Positions 45,440 through 58,245 of a stretch of DNA of 64,000 nt are shown piece after piece. This DNA is from Heterohyrax brucei (Eukaryota; Chordata; Mammalia; Hyracoidea; Procaviidae). The stretch is taken from assembly GCA_028571685.1 (NCBI GenBank), contig CM053141.1:56356333-56420332 (forward strand). Reading direction: 5' to 3'. Numbering within the stretch: the stretch's first letter is position 1; each line of letters starts with the position of its first letter. The notes beneath the pieces were generated by a model. That model saw nothing but the letters and a program-made list of their open reading frames with translations. It was not told the DNA's origin and did no database searches. Made by a program: the position numbers and the translations under genes.

Positions 45440-46696
45440 TGGAGGTAAATACGAAAAAAGTCTTAAAAAGTCAAAAAGTGAAGAAAGCTAGAAAGAGAAA
45501 AATTACAGAAAGAGAAATTAGAGAAGGAGGGAAAGAGGCCACTGCTTTTTATCTGACCTTTATAAAATACACTTATATTTTATGTTCATCTTTTTATCAT
45601 TTTGATAAAAATAAAAAGGTAAGTAATATGAAAGAGTTCAGCATGCAATTTTATAGCCCTTCTTATTATAAAAGACGCATACCTGTATTTCACAGCACAG
45701 ATAAAACCATTCTTTTTAAACAGCTAATTTGAGGTTTTTCTTTAGTTGAAAGTACACGTAATGAAAACAAATTTTTTTAATCACCTCATATCATTTGCTA
45801 TGACCTAAGACTCTGGTCAGACAAGTTGTATAAAAATACTAATTGCTGAAAAGCGTTTTTCAAAGCCAACATTCTTCCATTGTCTTTCAAACTAGTAACC
45901 TTCTTATTTATTATACTTTATTCACTCACAACCCACCTTTCTCTCAAATAAATTAAGCAGCTATTTGTTCTTTAATCACAATTTTCTGTTCAATATACAA
46001 AGATACAGAGTTAGAGAATTACAGAGTGTTAATTAGGATATATTCTCTAAAACAGCTACAGAGTTAAGTTCTTTGAAAAAAAAGAGTGATAGAAACAAGA
46101 AAATTTATTCTTGTGCCTTAATGTTTGGCTTGAATACAACACCAAACTTTATTCCTTTATGTCTTCCATGCAAGCAAAAAACACAAAGATGTAAGCATTA
46201 ACAAACATAATTCATAAAAATAGGTTTTTTCTTAGTTATTAAGTAGCTTTTCCTAAAAAGCAAGAAATGTCTGAATATACTCACTTCAAAATATGTAGTA
46301 AGATCTGTGACACAGGCATTACTACCATAAAATCTCCAGTCTACTCAAAATTCTCTTTCATGAACTATAATTTCTTAGGCAAGGCTGGGGAGTTTTGATA
46401 AATATGATAACTTTGCTTTCTAACTAGTTGATTTCTAATGATTTCCTCAGAAATTTATACTTTCAAGAGAGTGATTTAAAGGAATTTGATGTGTTATTTC
46501 AACAGGGTGAAAACATACTGTGAAATATTAACTTGCATCTGATTATCAAAACATAGTATTCCAAATTGCCATGACGGAGCCAAATTTCACCCACAAGGTT
46601 CCATCCCCTGAAAATTTCTATGACCCTGATAGATACTTGCAGAATGGCAAGCTTCTGCAGCATCTGGGCCTAAAACTTAAAGGGCCATTTTATCTA
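45440..46696. other. AT-rich, no feature seen
   Basis: About 1.3 kb without a recognisable repeat. The plus-strand open frame at 45,346-45,732 runs from the LTR into this DNA and is not believed. Confidence 0.4.
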
Positions 46697-46775
46697 AAAC
46701 CCACTGCCATCAAGTCAATTCTCACTCATCGATCCTATAGGTCAGAGTAGAACTGCCCTACAGTTTCCAAGCAGT
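46697..46775 (-). mobile_element. AfroSINE, partial, antisense
   Basis: Only the 3' half of the SINE: 'aaacccactgccatcaagtc' to 'ctacagtttccaagcagtac'. Confidence 0.8.
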
Positions 46776-47851
46776 ACTTTTATTCTCTCTAAAACACCTC
46801 TGTTTTTTAAGAGGAGTTTTTGTTGTGTTGACGTTGTTTAAAATAACTAATCCTCGAGTGGATGCCAGCCCAGAGGACTAGCAAAGGTGGATCAGAAGGT
46901 GGCAAAGGTGCCAGCCCAAAGGGGTGCCAGACGAGGCAGGCTGGCAAATCAGTGGCACTATCAAGCAGGAGGGATGGATGCCGATTTACAGACTGCCCCC
47001 GAGTGTGCTAACTCTCATCATACCTCTAACTACAGACACCTTAGAAATGGAAGAAAAGGGCCATACAGCCTGTTGTCATTGTAAATACAAAACTGTGACA
47101 CAGAGAAGCTAACTCAGTTGAAAAAAGACTTCTGGTTAATTGAGGGTCTCCTAGGATCCACTCTAGAGTTCTTTCTGCAATAATACATCACACAGTCTGC
47201 AAACTGGGATTAATTATTATCTGATACTTTTAGCAACCTAAACGAAAAATACATGTTTTTAATATATAGAGCTTGTCTTTATATCCACATGTAAGGCAAT
47301 ATTCTATCTTCAATCAAAATGAAACTAGCATGCTGTTTATTGTTAACAATACTGACTGTCCAGTTACAAGTCTTACTGAAGATGGCAAAAGACTTCCTAG
47401 TTTATCTTTCTATATGTTAGGTTAGCAACTTGTTTGGTGTGTGAAAAGTATCTATAGTTACTTTCTCCAGATGTCACCAGATCACAAAAAGCAACAAGTT
47501 TTGAGGGGGAAGGGTAAATAGGAGACTGGGAGTACAATACAGGGAGTTAGAGAGCTATTAAAGCAGTTAAGGCTTTAAGATTCATCAATAGACTCTTATT
47601 CATCGACTGAAAGTCCTCTTTAACTGTCCTTACCTATGCTCCAGAAAGCAATTCCTTGGACACTTATTGGAAAATCAAAAAGCTCTGTTAAGCTTTAGGT
47701 AGCACTTAAATGAAACACTTTTTCATTCTCGTTTTACTTTAAGAAGAAAACAAAATGATGAAGACTGTCAGAAAGTTCCAGTTCAAGGGCCAAAACGCAA
47801 GATATGTTCCTCTGAAGCAGACTACTTAACAAAATCAACAACCAAACAAAC
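46776..47851. other. no feature seen
   Basis: About 1.1 kb; 46,855-47,060 is more GC-rich with a repeated 'gccagccca(g/a)agg' but has no family name I can give. Confidence 0.4.
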
Positions 47852-48152
47852 CACAGCCTTCAAGTGAATTCTGACTCATAGCAACCTTATCGGACAGAGT
47901 AGAGCTGCCCTGTAGGGTTTCCAAGGGCCTGGTCACATAGTGGTTAAGAGCTATGGCTGCTAACCACAAGGATGGCAGTTCAAATCCACCATATGCTCCT
48001 TGAAAACCTAATGGGTTTGGTTTTTGTTGTTGTTATTAATCTTTATACATGCAGACTGTCACACAGTTCTCTTGCAGAGCCACTGGTGGGTTCAATCCAC
48101 TGACCTTTTGGTTAGCAGCTGAGTGCTTAACCACTATACCAGCAAGGCTCCT
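47852..48152 (-). mobile_element. long AfroSINE (antisense) split by a sense AfroSINE
   Basis: Outer: about 47,852-47,925 and 48,028-48,152 ('aatctttatacatgcagact' on). Inner, plus strand: about 47,926-48,027, from 'gggcctggtcacatagtggt' to the tail 'gtttggtttttgttgttgtt', with its own middle deleted. Insertion lies just before 'aatctttata' of the outer copy. Confidence 0.82.
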
Positions 48153-48249
48153 TGCCTACCTATCAGACAAGAATAATTTGAGTAGACATAAATGTGAAGT
48201 CACAAATTTATTCAGGAATTTTGGTTATTGGTTGATTCCTTTAGGAATG

Positions 48250-48780
48250 TGTTTGGTTACAAGTTCCAGAAAACCCAGCTGATACTGGTTTAAATCAGAG
48301 ATCAACAAAGTTAAAGGGTCAAATAATCATATAATAAATATGGTAGGCTTGTCAGCCAGGCAGTGTCTATTATAGCTATTCAACACTGCCATTGTAGCAG
48401 GAAAGGAGCCTCAGACAATACATAACAAATGGGTATGGCTGTGCTCCAATAAAACTTTATTTGTAAAAATAAGTGGCCATACCACAGGTTGTCATTTGCC
48501 AACCTGTGGTTTCAGTAAACAGAACTTATCTAAAAAGACGCTGGCCTTTCCCTAAGGTAGCAAGAAGGCGAGAACAGGTCTTGAACTCATGTTTACATTC
48601 AAGGTAGGAGGAAGAGCAACGGGGATAAGTAAGGCAAACCTATTTTCACAAAAAGGAAAAACAATCCCAAAAGCACCTCAGGAAGACTTTACCCCAAAAG
48701 ACCATTAGTCGGAACCAAGTAACGTGGCCACACCTAGGTGCAAGGGACGTTGAGAAAATAACAAATACATCACAAATTCT
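48250..48780. repeat. old unclassified repeat hosting a MER1-like element
   Basis: 'ttccagaaaacccagctgat' on the left and 'gaactcatgtttacattcaa', 'gtggccacacctaggtgcaa' on the right look like halves of one ancient mammalian repeat. The class is not determined. Confidence 0.35.
48296..48508 (+). mobile_element. MER1-like hAT-Charlie element
   Basis: Starts 'cagagatcaacaaagttaaa' and ends 'catttgccaacctgtg', so its ends are imperfect inverted repeats. The internal phrases 'aacactgccattgtagcagg' and 'aataaaactttatttgtaaa' are typical of the family. The flanking 8-mers gttt-aaat and gttt-cagt agree at 6 of 8 positions, as for a decayed hAT duplication. Non-autonomous; no transposase. Confidence 0.72.
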
Positions 48781-49129
48781 TAAATGGCTTAAACAAATCA
48801 TGATTCACTGCATGGCGCTAGACACATTACTGTCTCAAATAAAACTAGGGTTCTTTTAGCAAGAAGCAGGTAACTGCTTATTGGATATACAGTTAACAGT
48901 GTTTGTCACATAGAACTTTACAATTTTTTTTGTTTTAATATTTTCTCTGTTGGTGAAAACTGTTTAAGGCAAATAAAAAGTCCTTTCTTAGTTTTGAACT
49001 AATGAGTTGATGGGAGATTCAGAACGACTGGTGAGAAAAAAATAAAAAGCAGTAACAGTAAATCTAGCCCTAACTCCCTAAAGGAATGATTTAGCGGAGG
49101 GTGGGGAAGTGAAAAAATCTGAATGGCAG
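48781..49129. other. no feature seen
   Basis: AT-rich unique DNA. Confidence 0.4.
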
Positions 49130-49265
49130 TTCTGGCAGTCCAGCTTGGTGACCTTCCTCACAACACTTAACCTATCCATGTCTCTGTTTCTTCAACTGGA
49201 AAAAATGTGGTTGTTAAATCAGATGTTCTCTAAGGTTCCATCAAGCTCTAACATCAAAATTCCTT
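49130..49265 (+). repeat. possible MIR-like SINE fossil
   Basis: 'ttggtgaccttcctcacaac', 'ctctgtttcttcaactggaa' and 'tctaaggttccatcaagctc' follow the order of a MIR-type element. Confidence 0.5.
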
Positions 49266-49955
49266 TAAATATGTTGTCTGATCAAGCAAATACAGCATAA
49301 TGAATATAATCAAATTACCACTTTATAAAGAGTAAAGCTCAAACCACAAATGAGAAGGATTCCTAGAGACAGTTATCTTTAAGAAGAAATGGATTTGAAT
49401 AACTTGTCACACACTGCTAGAAAACTGGCATCCCATACAACTTTTTCAATTTCCAAGAAAACACACGTGTAAGAAGGGTAGTTAACTTTTTTAAAACACT
49501 ATAAATGTGTCTTGTAAAATTTACTGTTTCTTACAACAAACTTAAAATAGTTCTCAAGTACAAAATGGTAACTTTTCTAGCTAGACCACTAACTTACGAT
49601 GTTCCTAGTAATCTCACCCCCAATGCGATAACCCCTGTTAAGCATTATAAAAGATACAGTGGAAGGTATTCAACCTATTTTGAGATGCTGAAATAATCAT
49701 CCCTTTAATAATGTACTGGGGATGAAAATAAAAATCATTTACGTTCCTTAAGAAATATGTTTTTCAAGAGGAATCCAAATGAATAGATCATTCAGCAGCT
49801 CAAGCAAAAATAAGAATAGAGTGGGAAAGGAGAGGAAGAAGAGAGAGGTTTGCAAGGAAATTCTCTATTTTGTAAAAAATATCCCCCTGTGTTTCTAGGA
49901 AATCTTCAGATTTTATATCCAGACGATCAAATTATTTTCAATAAGTTGGACATGA

Positions 49956-49999
49956 TTCTCTCTCTCTGTCTCTCTTTCTCTTTCACACACACACACACC
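49956..49999. repeat. TC then CA microsatellite
   Basis: 'ttctctctctctgtctctct' followed by 'ttcacacacacacacacccc'. Confidence 0.9.
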
Positions 50000-52589
50000 C
50001 CACAACACATGCCAAAGGAAGTAGAAGCACTTACACCCTAAACAGAAAGTTATTTTTAACTTAGTACATTTAAAACAATATTTAAAGACTTGGAACACTG
50101 GGAAACATGCTTTATTATTTTGGGAAGAATGGAATTAGTTAGTAGTTAATTTGTTTGAACACCAACTATATCAGTTTTTCACTAGAACTGTTAAAACACA
50201 CTTATCAGTAAATTTGAATATATATATGAAAGAGAAGTTGAAAAAGAACCAAATTAACAGTCTATCAAATGGCTACTGTATGACAAGAGCAAAAGAGTAA
50301 AAGGACAGGGAAACCCCCGCCACAGAGACGCAGGGGCCACAGCAGGCTAGCAGGAGCCCTTCAGCCCCAGGCACAGTGCACGGAGTATGTTTTATTCAGC
50401 AACCACTGCCACTCTTCTGCTGCTGTCAGAATAGACAGAGACACCCTAGGAGTAAGAACCCTAAGGATTCTGCCCTCTAACCAAACAGACAGCAGTTCTC
50501 AATCCTGACATACCCAAGAGGTCAGCTGGGGTTTCCCCAAATGCCCGTTCTCAGACAGACGAAAGACGTTCTTTTAAGACATGCCGGAGCTTCGGCCCCC
50601 TGCAAAGCCCCTCTTCCTACATGTTGTCAGTGCTGGCAGTCTCGGTGTTTGACCCAACCTCCAGCCTCTTCACCATTTGTCACTGATCCAGTGTATAATA
50701 GGAAAACACATTTTCAAAATGCCTCAGCATGTCTACAGTGGGAGCGACTTTCACTGTTCAAACTGCTTTAGGATGAAAACGTGCAAAATACATCTCCTAA
50801 CCCGTTTACGCAAAAAGACACACACAAAGTTTAACCTGAAATACCCACAACACTCCATGCGGACATTTCCAGCCTCCCAGCCACATACCATCAATGATTG
50901 AGAACTTAAAGAGGGTTTGGGTCGTATTTATTTATTTATTTTAAATCCTCACATCTCCCACTTGCCTCACAGGACCCAGGGACTCTCGCCTGGCATCGTA
51001 GCTGTGACCCCACACTGGAAGGAGGGGTGATCAAAGGCAGCCTGGCCAGACTTGGGAAAACATTTCCACTGAGAATGGACATACTGCCTGTCAAAAGGTT
51101 ATTCCCACAGCGTTGGGGCCGCAGATCACGTTACTCCAGGGGAACAACTTGAAAGGGCAAAATCTGGCCACAGTCACCCACATACATGTTTTTCTTTCCA
51201 ACAAGGGCAAATGGGAGACACCAACCTGAACAGAACATCCTTCTTAGCACTTGCGGGCGAGTGGGGGTAGGGACGGGGCCTGTGCCTAATCAATACAGCT
51301 CTTAAGCCGCAGCCACTGTTTAATTCCTTTTATATTTTTCTTTTCATTCAGAAACAGCTCACACTCAACAAGACTTTTCTGTCTTAAACTCCCCCCCCCC
51401 CCCTTAAATCAGAGCAATCACAAGCTATATTCTGTGGAAGACAAAATAACTTCGGAGGCGTAAATCTTAACGTCAATGACAGGAAGGCTTTGGTGAACCA
51501 TTACCATAAATCTGACAAACGCTAATTTGATGGGTGGCTGTATCTGTCTGCTGCACGGCCAGTCTAGACAGTCTATTGAGAAATCCTAAAACACAACTGT
51601 TTGTTCCCTGTAACACCATCTGGATATGGCAATAAGCGCCGACCCAGCGCCATTCACACATGGATCAAAGCACATGCTAATGCTATCATGAAGTCATACA
51701 CATAAAAAATTCAATCTGAGAACTCGAAGCAATTTTCCTAAGTCTTCAGTGAAGAAACCCCAGACTTAGTGCGACTCAAGCTAAGTGCACGAAGGGGGGA
51801 GAGGGGGGAAAAAAGGAACCGAATATTTAATGAGCTTGGCTTCCAGAGGAATGTTAGGCCACCCATTGTATTGGAAAAGGCTCATGTCACACTTCAGTCA
51901 TGGTACCCGTCAGGGTGCCCCTTTACAAAAATTGATCTGAGGACCTTTGTAATTACCTGTTTCAGACAGAGGGCTGGGGAGTTGTGGGGGAGGCAAATTC
52001 ATGCCACAAAATAAAAGAAGGGATCCAAGGTGTAAATCTAACATTTTATTATATTGGTCTGAGCTGGCAGAAATTTTCAATATTGCACACAGTATTAAAA
52101 ACTTTTCTTATTAAATTGCTCTGTGGCATTAGATCAAAGAATCAAGGGCCTCCTATTGAACTCCTTTAAATATTACAAACATAAGAGCAAGTCTGGCTGT
52201 GCATAAAATAGAAGTCTTTTTTTTTTTTTTGGAGGAGGGGGCCACCCTCATCCTGTAAGCTGGTTGCAGAAAAATATTGCTAAAGAAATCTCTACTGCAA
52301 GTCAGATGGAGAAAGAGTTCTGATTTCCCTCAAAGTATTTAACAAGGCATAGAAAACATAGGTCTTTGTGAATTAGCTCTGACAGTAAATTTCCAATATA
52401 TACGTCACACTCCTTCAAAACTTCCATTAAGCTAGTCTTTCGAAATGTATCACTCAATAGCACCACTTCAGTAGCAAACCATACAGACACTGTTTAATTC
52501 TTACCAGCCTGTGGTCCAAACTTCCCAAGGAGATGGGAAATTCTTACCACATCCATGTGCTGCTATCAGTAACTGCTGCATTTCTTTGT

Positions 52590-52627
52590 TGGTTGGCTGA
52601 CACGGCACTTGGCTTGGCTAGCTGGCT
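52590..52627 (+). mobile_element. AfroSINE 3' scrap
   Basis: 'gacacggcacttggcttggc' with 'tagctggctggctt' matches the end of the scraps at 35,945 and 39,040. Very short. Confidence 0.4.
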
Positions 52628-53132
52628 GGCTTATATTGTCTTCCATCAGTGTCTGATGGAAGAAAACAACTAAAAATTGTATTATGAACTTATTATTACT
52701 ACATTCATCTGTTTGCTGTGCAACACTAAATAATATCTCCAAGTTTCACCTTCTCTGACATAAGCTACATGTAAATTCCTACCAGCATATTTTCTTGTAG
52801 CAGTTATATATACATATACGACTGCATATTAAACATATATGATACTTACAAAGCATAAATAAATCTTTAAAACGTATAATCATACCATGAGGATTGGTTT
52901 AAAAATCTAACAGTAAAGCCTGTCAGTAACTGCAAGCTAGAACTAGGTGCTTCAATTATCAGAGGCTGTGGCTTCTGTTGCAAATTTCAAGTTTTTGTAA
53001 TAGCTAAGATTCCTGGTGTAACCACACAAGCTAAGCAGAAAATGATAACTGCAACAGAACCCTTATAATCAGCAACACACAGATGTTTTAGCTCTTTCTA
53101 CACTACCTGCTAAGGCCTTCAAAGGTTGTTCC

Positions 53133-53307
53133 AAAAAAAAAAAAACCAAATCCACTGCCATCAAGTTGGGTCCAACTCATACAGAACCTATAGATCACAG
53201 TAGAACTGCCCCATAGAGCTTCCAAGGAGTGCCTGGCAGATGTGAGCTGCCAATGTTGTGTTTAGCAGACATAGCACTTAACCCACTATACCAACAGAGT
53301 TTCCTTT
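53133..53307 (-). mobile_element. AfroSINE, antisense
   Basis: Begins with its tail as 'aaaaaaaaaaaaaccaaatc' and ends 'actataccaacagagtttcc'. One of only two sizeable SINEs between 49.3 and 58.0 kb. Confidence 0.88.
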
Positions 53308-54919
53308 AGAGAATTAATATACTAACATTACATTCCAGTTTTAAGTGTTTTGAAGTAAAAAGCCAGATTAAGTCTCCAATCACTTTACAATCCTAAAAAA
53401 CAATTCAGTGACCAAATGGGAAAATGCAAGATAAACATTTATAAACCATACTTTTCTCAAAATCAGCTGAATCTGAAATGAAGGCTTCTCCCACAGTATC
53501 TCACAAAACAAAATTTATTTATCTCCTCCATTGAGACTACTAGCAACACAGTTCTTTAGTGGTCTGTTTTTTTTTATTTTTATCTTTTTGATTTTTTTTA
53601 AAAGAGAGAAAACTACCAGTTTCATGCTTCCACTATATATGAAATCTTCCACAAAATTATCTCAAAATAAAAAAATTTCAGGAAATATATTAATTACCAA
53701 CCAACTGTGCCAAGTTTCTACTTTAAATAACATATTGTTATTTTATATACAACTTAAAAAAGTTAATTATTACAACATAACCTGAATCACAAAGAAAAAT
53801 AGGAAATAAGCCTATTTCTCTGTACTGCATGTTTCCTAAGGGACCTGCAAACAATCCAATTTAAGAAGGTAACCCATCCTTCCCCAAGGACAGCTTTATT
53901 CCCTGAAATTCCAAATAAATCAAAACTGTACAGATATTAGCTATTTTGGTCTACAAGTTAGTTAACACACACTAAGACACTGCAGCAGTATTGTAAAGTA
54001 TTTCATTTGACAGGCATACATGTTGACACACAGAAATAGAAAGAAATATGTACACACAAATGCCCATCAGGCAACCCACCATAATGACCAGATGTTGCCG
54101 TATGTAGAATTAAGAAACAAATATATTAAGATAAAACAAGTAAGAAATTATAGTCATACTTGTTAGCCATTTTTAATATTTACATAGACTGTTTTACAAA
54201 TATAAATAAAAGCCTATATGCTGTTTCCCATGTTGCACTGACTAAATTACAACTGATAATCATGTTGTCTACCAGGAGAGACTTTCTTTCAGACTGTGGC
54301 TATAATTCTGTAAGCTTAAAAGGAAAAAAAAATCGCTCAAACATTATTTAACGTTAAATAATCAAGCATTTTCAAAATTAGGCTGGAAGTGCAATGTCAG
54401 GCAGTATCTGAGTGATTAGAAAAACGCTGTAGTAGAACAGTACTGCCATCTACTGGCGGCTGTCTCCCAGTACTGGTGGAGCGTTTCCAAGAGCAGCAGC
54501 CTGCCGTCGGAGCTGACCAAGTGAAGCCTACAGAGTCACTGTGCAGAAAACCAGGAAATCAGAAAACTCAGATTACCCACAGGTTTACCTCTCTTTTTCT
54601 CTGCCAACGGATACAGAGCAGTGTTTTTTTGGTTTTTTTTTTTTTCTTCTTTAATTCTAACACATAGTGATCCACAGAAGGGGTAATTTCCTAGCAGTTT
54701 AAATAACCAGCCAAGAAGACAGCTGCATCTGTATCTAAGGCAAGCTCTTGCTCCTACAGACAATTCTTTCCATTGTCACAAAATATTGTTATCTCTTATC
54801 CCTCATAGGGAACTGGGCAGATCACAAACCAAGGTAAGCTTGCATTCCAATGTCAATCATGAAAACGTTCCACATTACTGTTGAAGAATCACTTTATTTG
54901 AGGTTACTGCTGGTCCATT
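53308..54919. other. repeat-poor block, part 2
   Basis: AT-rich, no recognised repeat except T-runs near 53,566 and 54,626. Holds the CTCF-like site at 54,441. Confidence 0.45.
54441..54459 (-). promoter_or_regulatory. near-consensus CTCF site
   Basis: The minus strand reads ccgccagtagatggcagta, which agrees with the CTCF core pattern (CCASYAGRKGGCRSY) at every core position. CTCF is the vertebrate insulator and loop-anchor protein. The motif lies outside any repeat I recognise. Binding is an inference from sequence alone. Orientation: motif on the minus strand. Confidence 0.6.
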
Positions 54920-55064
54920 AAACTCAAAGCTGTCGAATCAATTTTGACTTAGAGCAACCCTATAAAACAGAGTTAAGCTGCCCCACAGAGATTCCAAGGT
55001 CGATTCAAACTGCCAACCTTTTGGTTATCAGTCATAGCACATAATCACTATGCCACCACAGTTC
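54920..55064 (-). mobile_element. AfroSINE, short form, antisense
   Basis: 'taaactcaaagctgtcgaat' to 'atcactatgccaccacagtt'; diverged. Confidence 0.82.
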
Positions 55065-58047
55065 TTGTCTAGCTCTGGACCCCTGTTGTATCATACAAAC
55101 CCCACAGAAAGGAAGCACGGCTCAGAAGACACTGCACTGGAAACTCCTAGGGACCAAATTACATCAAACTCTATGCAAGTTAGACAAAAGTACAATGGTA
55201 TCACCAGTACAGAAAAGCCTTTGCACATTTTTTATGATGCTCAAGATGATACCCAGCATAGGCTTCATTCAAGTTCTACCACTTGTTTAAGAATATAAAA
55301 GTAGTTGCCCAATGAGAGAATAAACACTATGAAGATTCTTGAAAGCATGTTGGACCCACCTAATGTAGCACCTCAAGAGCATGGCTAGTCTGCAGAGCAT
55401 GGCTAGATGCTGTAGTCCATTAATGACTGCTCAAAAATATGTAATTAAAAGCTACAGATTTTATCATTTCAGAGAAAAACTGCTACTGCTGTCTTTTTCT
55501 TTTTTAAAACAGTAATCTGAAAACACAGAATACAGACACAAGACATGCAAATGACAGACTTTTAAAGGAATTTACCCCCTACTAACATGGCCCTTTTAGG
55601 CCATGTAATTGCAGAAAGCCAAGGAATCACAAAATAAACTGAAAACCCCAGACATAAAGAGATCTACTTATTAAAAGCAGCTCTCATGTGCTATGAAAAT
55701 AAGGTTGGCCATGCATACTTTATTGCTGTCACAGTCTCAGATGAGGCAGTATTCAAAACACATAAAAGTTGAATAGTTCTCTATGTAGGGAATGGGAGTT
55801 AAGTCATGTCTGCTTGCACAAAACTGTTTTTTGCAAAGAATCCATATACAGGGGATCAGAGTAGAAGAAAAAAAATAAAAGAAGAAAACAGAGACTTAAA
55901 ATATACCAGATCTAAAATTCTATACCCCTCTGCAGTAGGTTGCATTTGGTAGAGGCAGGGAGGTGTGTCTGTGGACAATGTGAGCTGAAACAAGGAAAAC
56001 TTAAAACCTCCAACGTTTTTAAAAATCAAACTGGAAACTGAGACATCAACCACAAATAAAGAAGGCAGGGAATTAATTAAAGGAACATTATTTGGTGGCT
56101 TTTTTGCGTCGGATTTTGTTTTTCACCCCATGAAACCTAAGTCACATTCTCCAAGGAAAAGCATTACCCACAAAAACAAAAAAGACAGAGACTGAAGAGA
56201 AGGAAAAGAAAATGAAAGAGAAGAACAGGAGTAACAGTAACTACTAGTTTTTCATGATTTTTTTAAGTGTTTCCAAATAGCACATTGGAAATACTGTGGC
56301 CAAAAAGCTCACGTTCCATTGTGACTGCCCTCTCTATATAAGCTACAGGTGAGCATATGTTAGAATCAAAAACTAAATACAGAATCAGTCCTTCCATATT
56401 AAATATTAATTTCTCCGTGGAGAGTAGGCCCTCCCAGATACCCCCGAAGAACAGATACCTTTCTCTGCAGCGCTTCACTGTCAGTCGGTGCACATTAAAA
56501 TTATTTATTTACGGTCTTTAAAAATACGGAAAGAAGAAATCCATATAAAAAGATTATAAAAAGAAACATTTTCACCTCAGTTTATGAGATACTAATAATC
56601 ATGTAAATACTTCATCCATATTGTAACTGCCGTATATTTAGAATACTGGTTATTTATGTCTTGCAGATTATAAGGGACTCAAGTAAGTTTCTTGTTACCA
56701 TCTGTACACATTTATTGGTTGGCAGATGTGGAAACAGTTTACTGTAAAGGTCAAAACTGGCTTAGGAATCAACACAGCATGTGAACAGGATTTCTTTATT
56801 TCACTCCCTCCTCCACTTTGCTTTGTTGTAGTCAACCCCTGTCTGGAAGAGAAGACAAAACGAGCGAGAAGCTTCTAAGGCAGATACACTGCATTCCAGT
56901 CAATGGCTTAGCCAAGTGGAATCTGCTACCGAACTTTCTTCAGCTGCGTTTCCCCAGAGCCGGTCCTCACTCACATTTCTATTTAACGTTGTCCACTACA
57001 CTGAAAACTTCTGGCATGGTATTATTGTCCTGAGTTAGAAACTTTCTTCTTGCTTTTTAATATAATAGTCAGCACCTTCACCAATCCCACATCTCCGCAC
57101 ACTAGGTACTAAGAGAACTTAAACAGCAGAGGTTCACAAATGGCCTGCTATTTAGTTCCACTTTCCTACAAGTGTGTTCACTAGCGTGGATTAAAGAAAA
57201 AAGTCCATTTAATTTCTCTGAAATCAGCAATGGTCCCCAGCAAAAGAAAGGAGACACTGCACGTCACAGAATTGTTTAGTTTTGGGAAGTAACTAATATT
57301 AGCCAGTACAATGTGTGGTCTGCATGAAACACCTTCCTGCCTTGGTGAGATCCAAGCACAGACTAGACACCAGCGCAAAGACGGATAAATCCTAAGAGTG
57401 AAATCAGCACTCACATGTCTTTGCATTTCTTTAATTTTCGTTTTTTCTAAATTCCATAATATAAAACCCCCCTCAAAAAAAAAAAGAAAACATCTGACAT
57501 TTTCTTCCTGACAAAAGTCTAATTTATTTTCCCAAACTGCTTCACCATATGGAAGGAATCTCTCTATCTTGTATCTGCAATCTGCATCACAGTTTGGGCA
57601 TGTTCGCAAGTTGTGTGTTCACTTTTAATTTTTCTTGTTTAATAACTTTAAGTTCCAAAATATGTACCTCAAGAGTTGTGGTACATTTCACGTAGGTCAG
57701 TAGATTAGCATTATGGAAATGAAATGATTCTATGATGACTTTGCTTTAATGGGAATTTTACACAGGGGTTTTCCTGGGAAGATGTCCAGGCAAACCACGT
57801 CCAAGCGCACAATGAAGAGAAAATTCACCTTGATGCAACACACTTGAAGAGAGATTTGCTGATTTGTCATTTTAAATGAAACAATTTGAATTGCAGCCCA
57901 GTTAAGGAAGTATTACTTTGTCCTCTTTTTTAAGGGATCTTTCTTTACCTTTTCCCTTCCTTTCTGTCTTCTGTCTTCATTTTATTTCTCTCCAATCTTA
58001 GAATTGAGGAACAACTCTACTAAGAAGTCAGCGTGTATATAAATACA
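55065..58047. other. repeat-poor block, part 3
   Basis: About 3 kb without recognisable interspersed repeats. 56,500-57,900 again looks conserved. A segment at about 57,700-57,755 packs octamer- and homeodomain-like cores ('gattagcattatggaaatga'). The 142-codon minus frame at 57,181-57,609 is discussed among the rejected items. Confidence 0.4.
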
Positions 58048-58245
58048 AACAACAAGCCCTGGTGCACAATGACTAAGTACTCGGCTGCCAACCAAAAGGT
58101 CAGCCGTTTGAGCCCACCAGTCCCTCCGCAGGAGAAAAGACCTAATTATCTTTTCCAGTACAGATTATAGCTTTCGAAACACTACAGGACAGTTCTACCC
58201 TGTCCTATAATGTCACTACAAGTCAAAATCGACTTGACGGCACAC
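58048..58245 (+). mobile_element. AfroSINE, long form
   Basis: 'caagccctggtgcacaatga' to 'aaatcgacttgacggcacac', with the long-form middle ('ccagtacagattatagcttt'). Confidence 0.88.

Larger units (their letters stand above)
49266..53132. other. repeat-poor block, part 1
   Basis: Nearly 3.9 kb with only simple repeats (TC/CA at about 49,960-49,999, a C-run at 51,391-51,404, a T-run near 52,218) and one SINE scrap. No ORF is convincing. 51,420-52,470 looks most like conserved non-coding DNA: even composition, no decayed repeat, homeodomain-type cores ('gtaattacctg' at about 51,950). Confidence 0.45.

Noticed and set aside
51391..51404. C-run that might be a regulatory or i-motif site
   Set aside because: A simple homopolymer; nothing else supports a function.
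57181..57609. 142-codon minus-strand open frame beginning MRTCPNCDADC
   Set aside because: No family recognised, no splice or promoter context, and it runs through a T-run that codes for a Phe stretch. More likely chance openness in a repeat-poor block.
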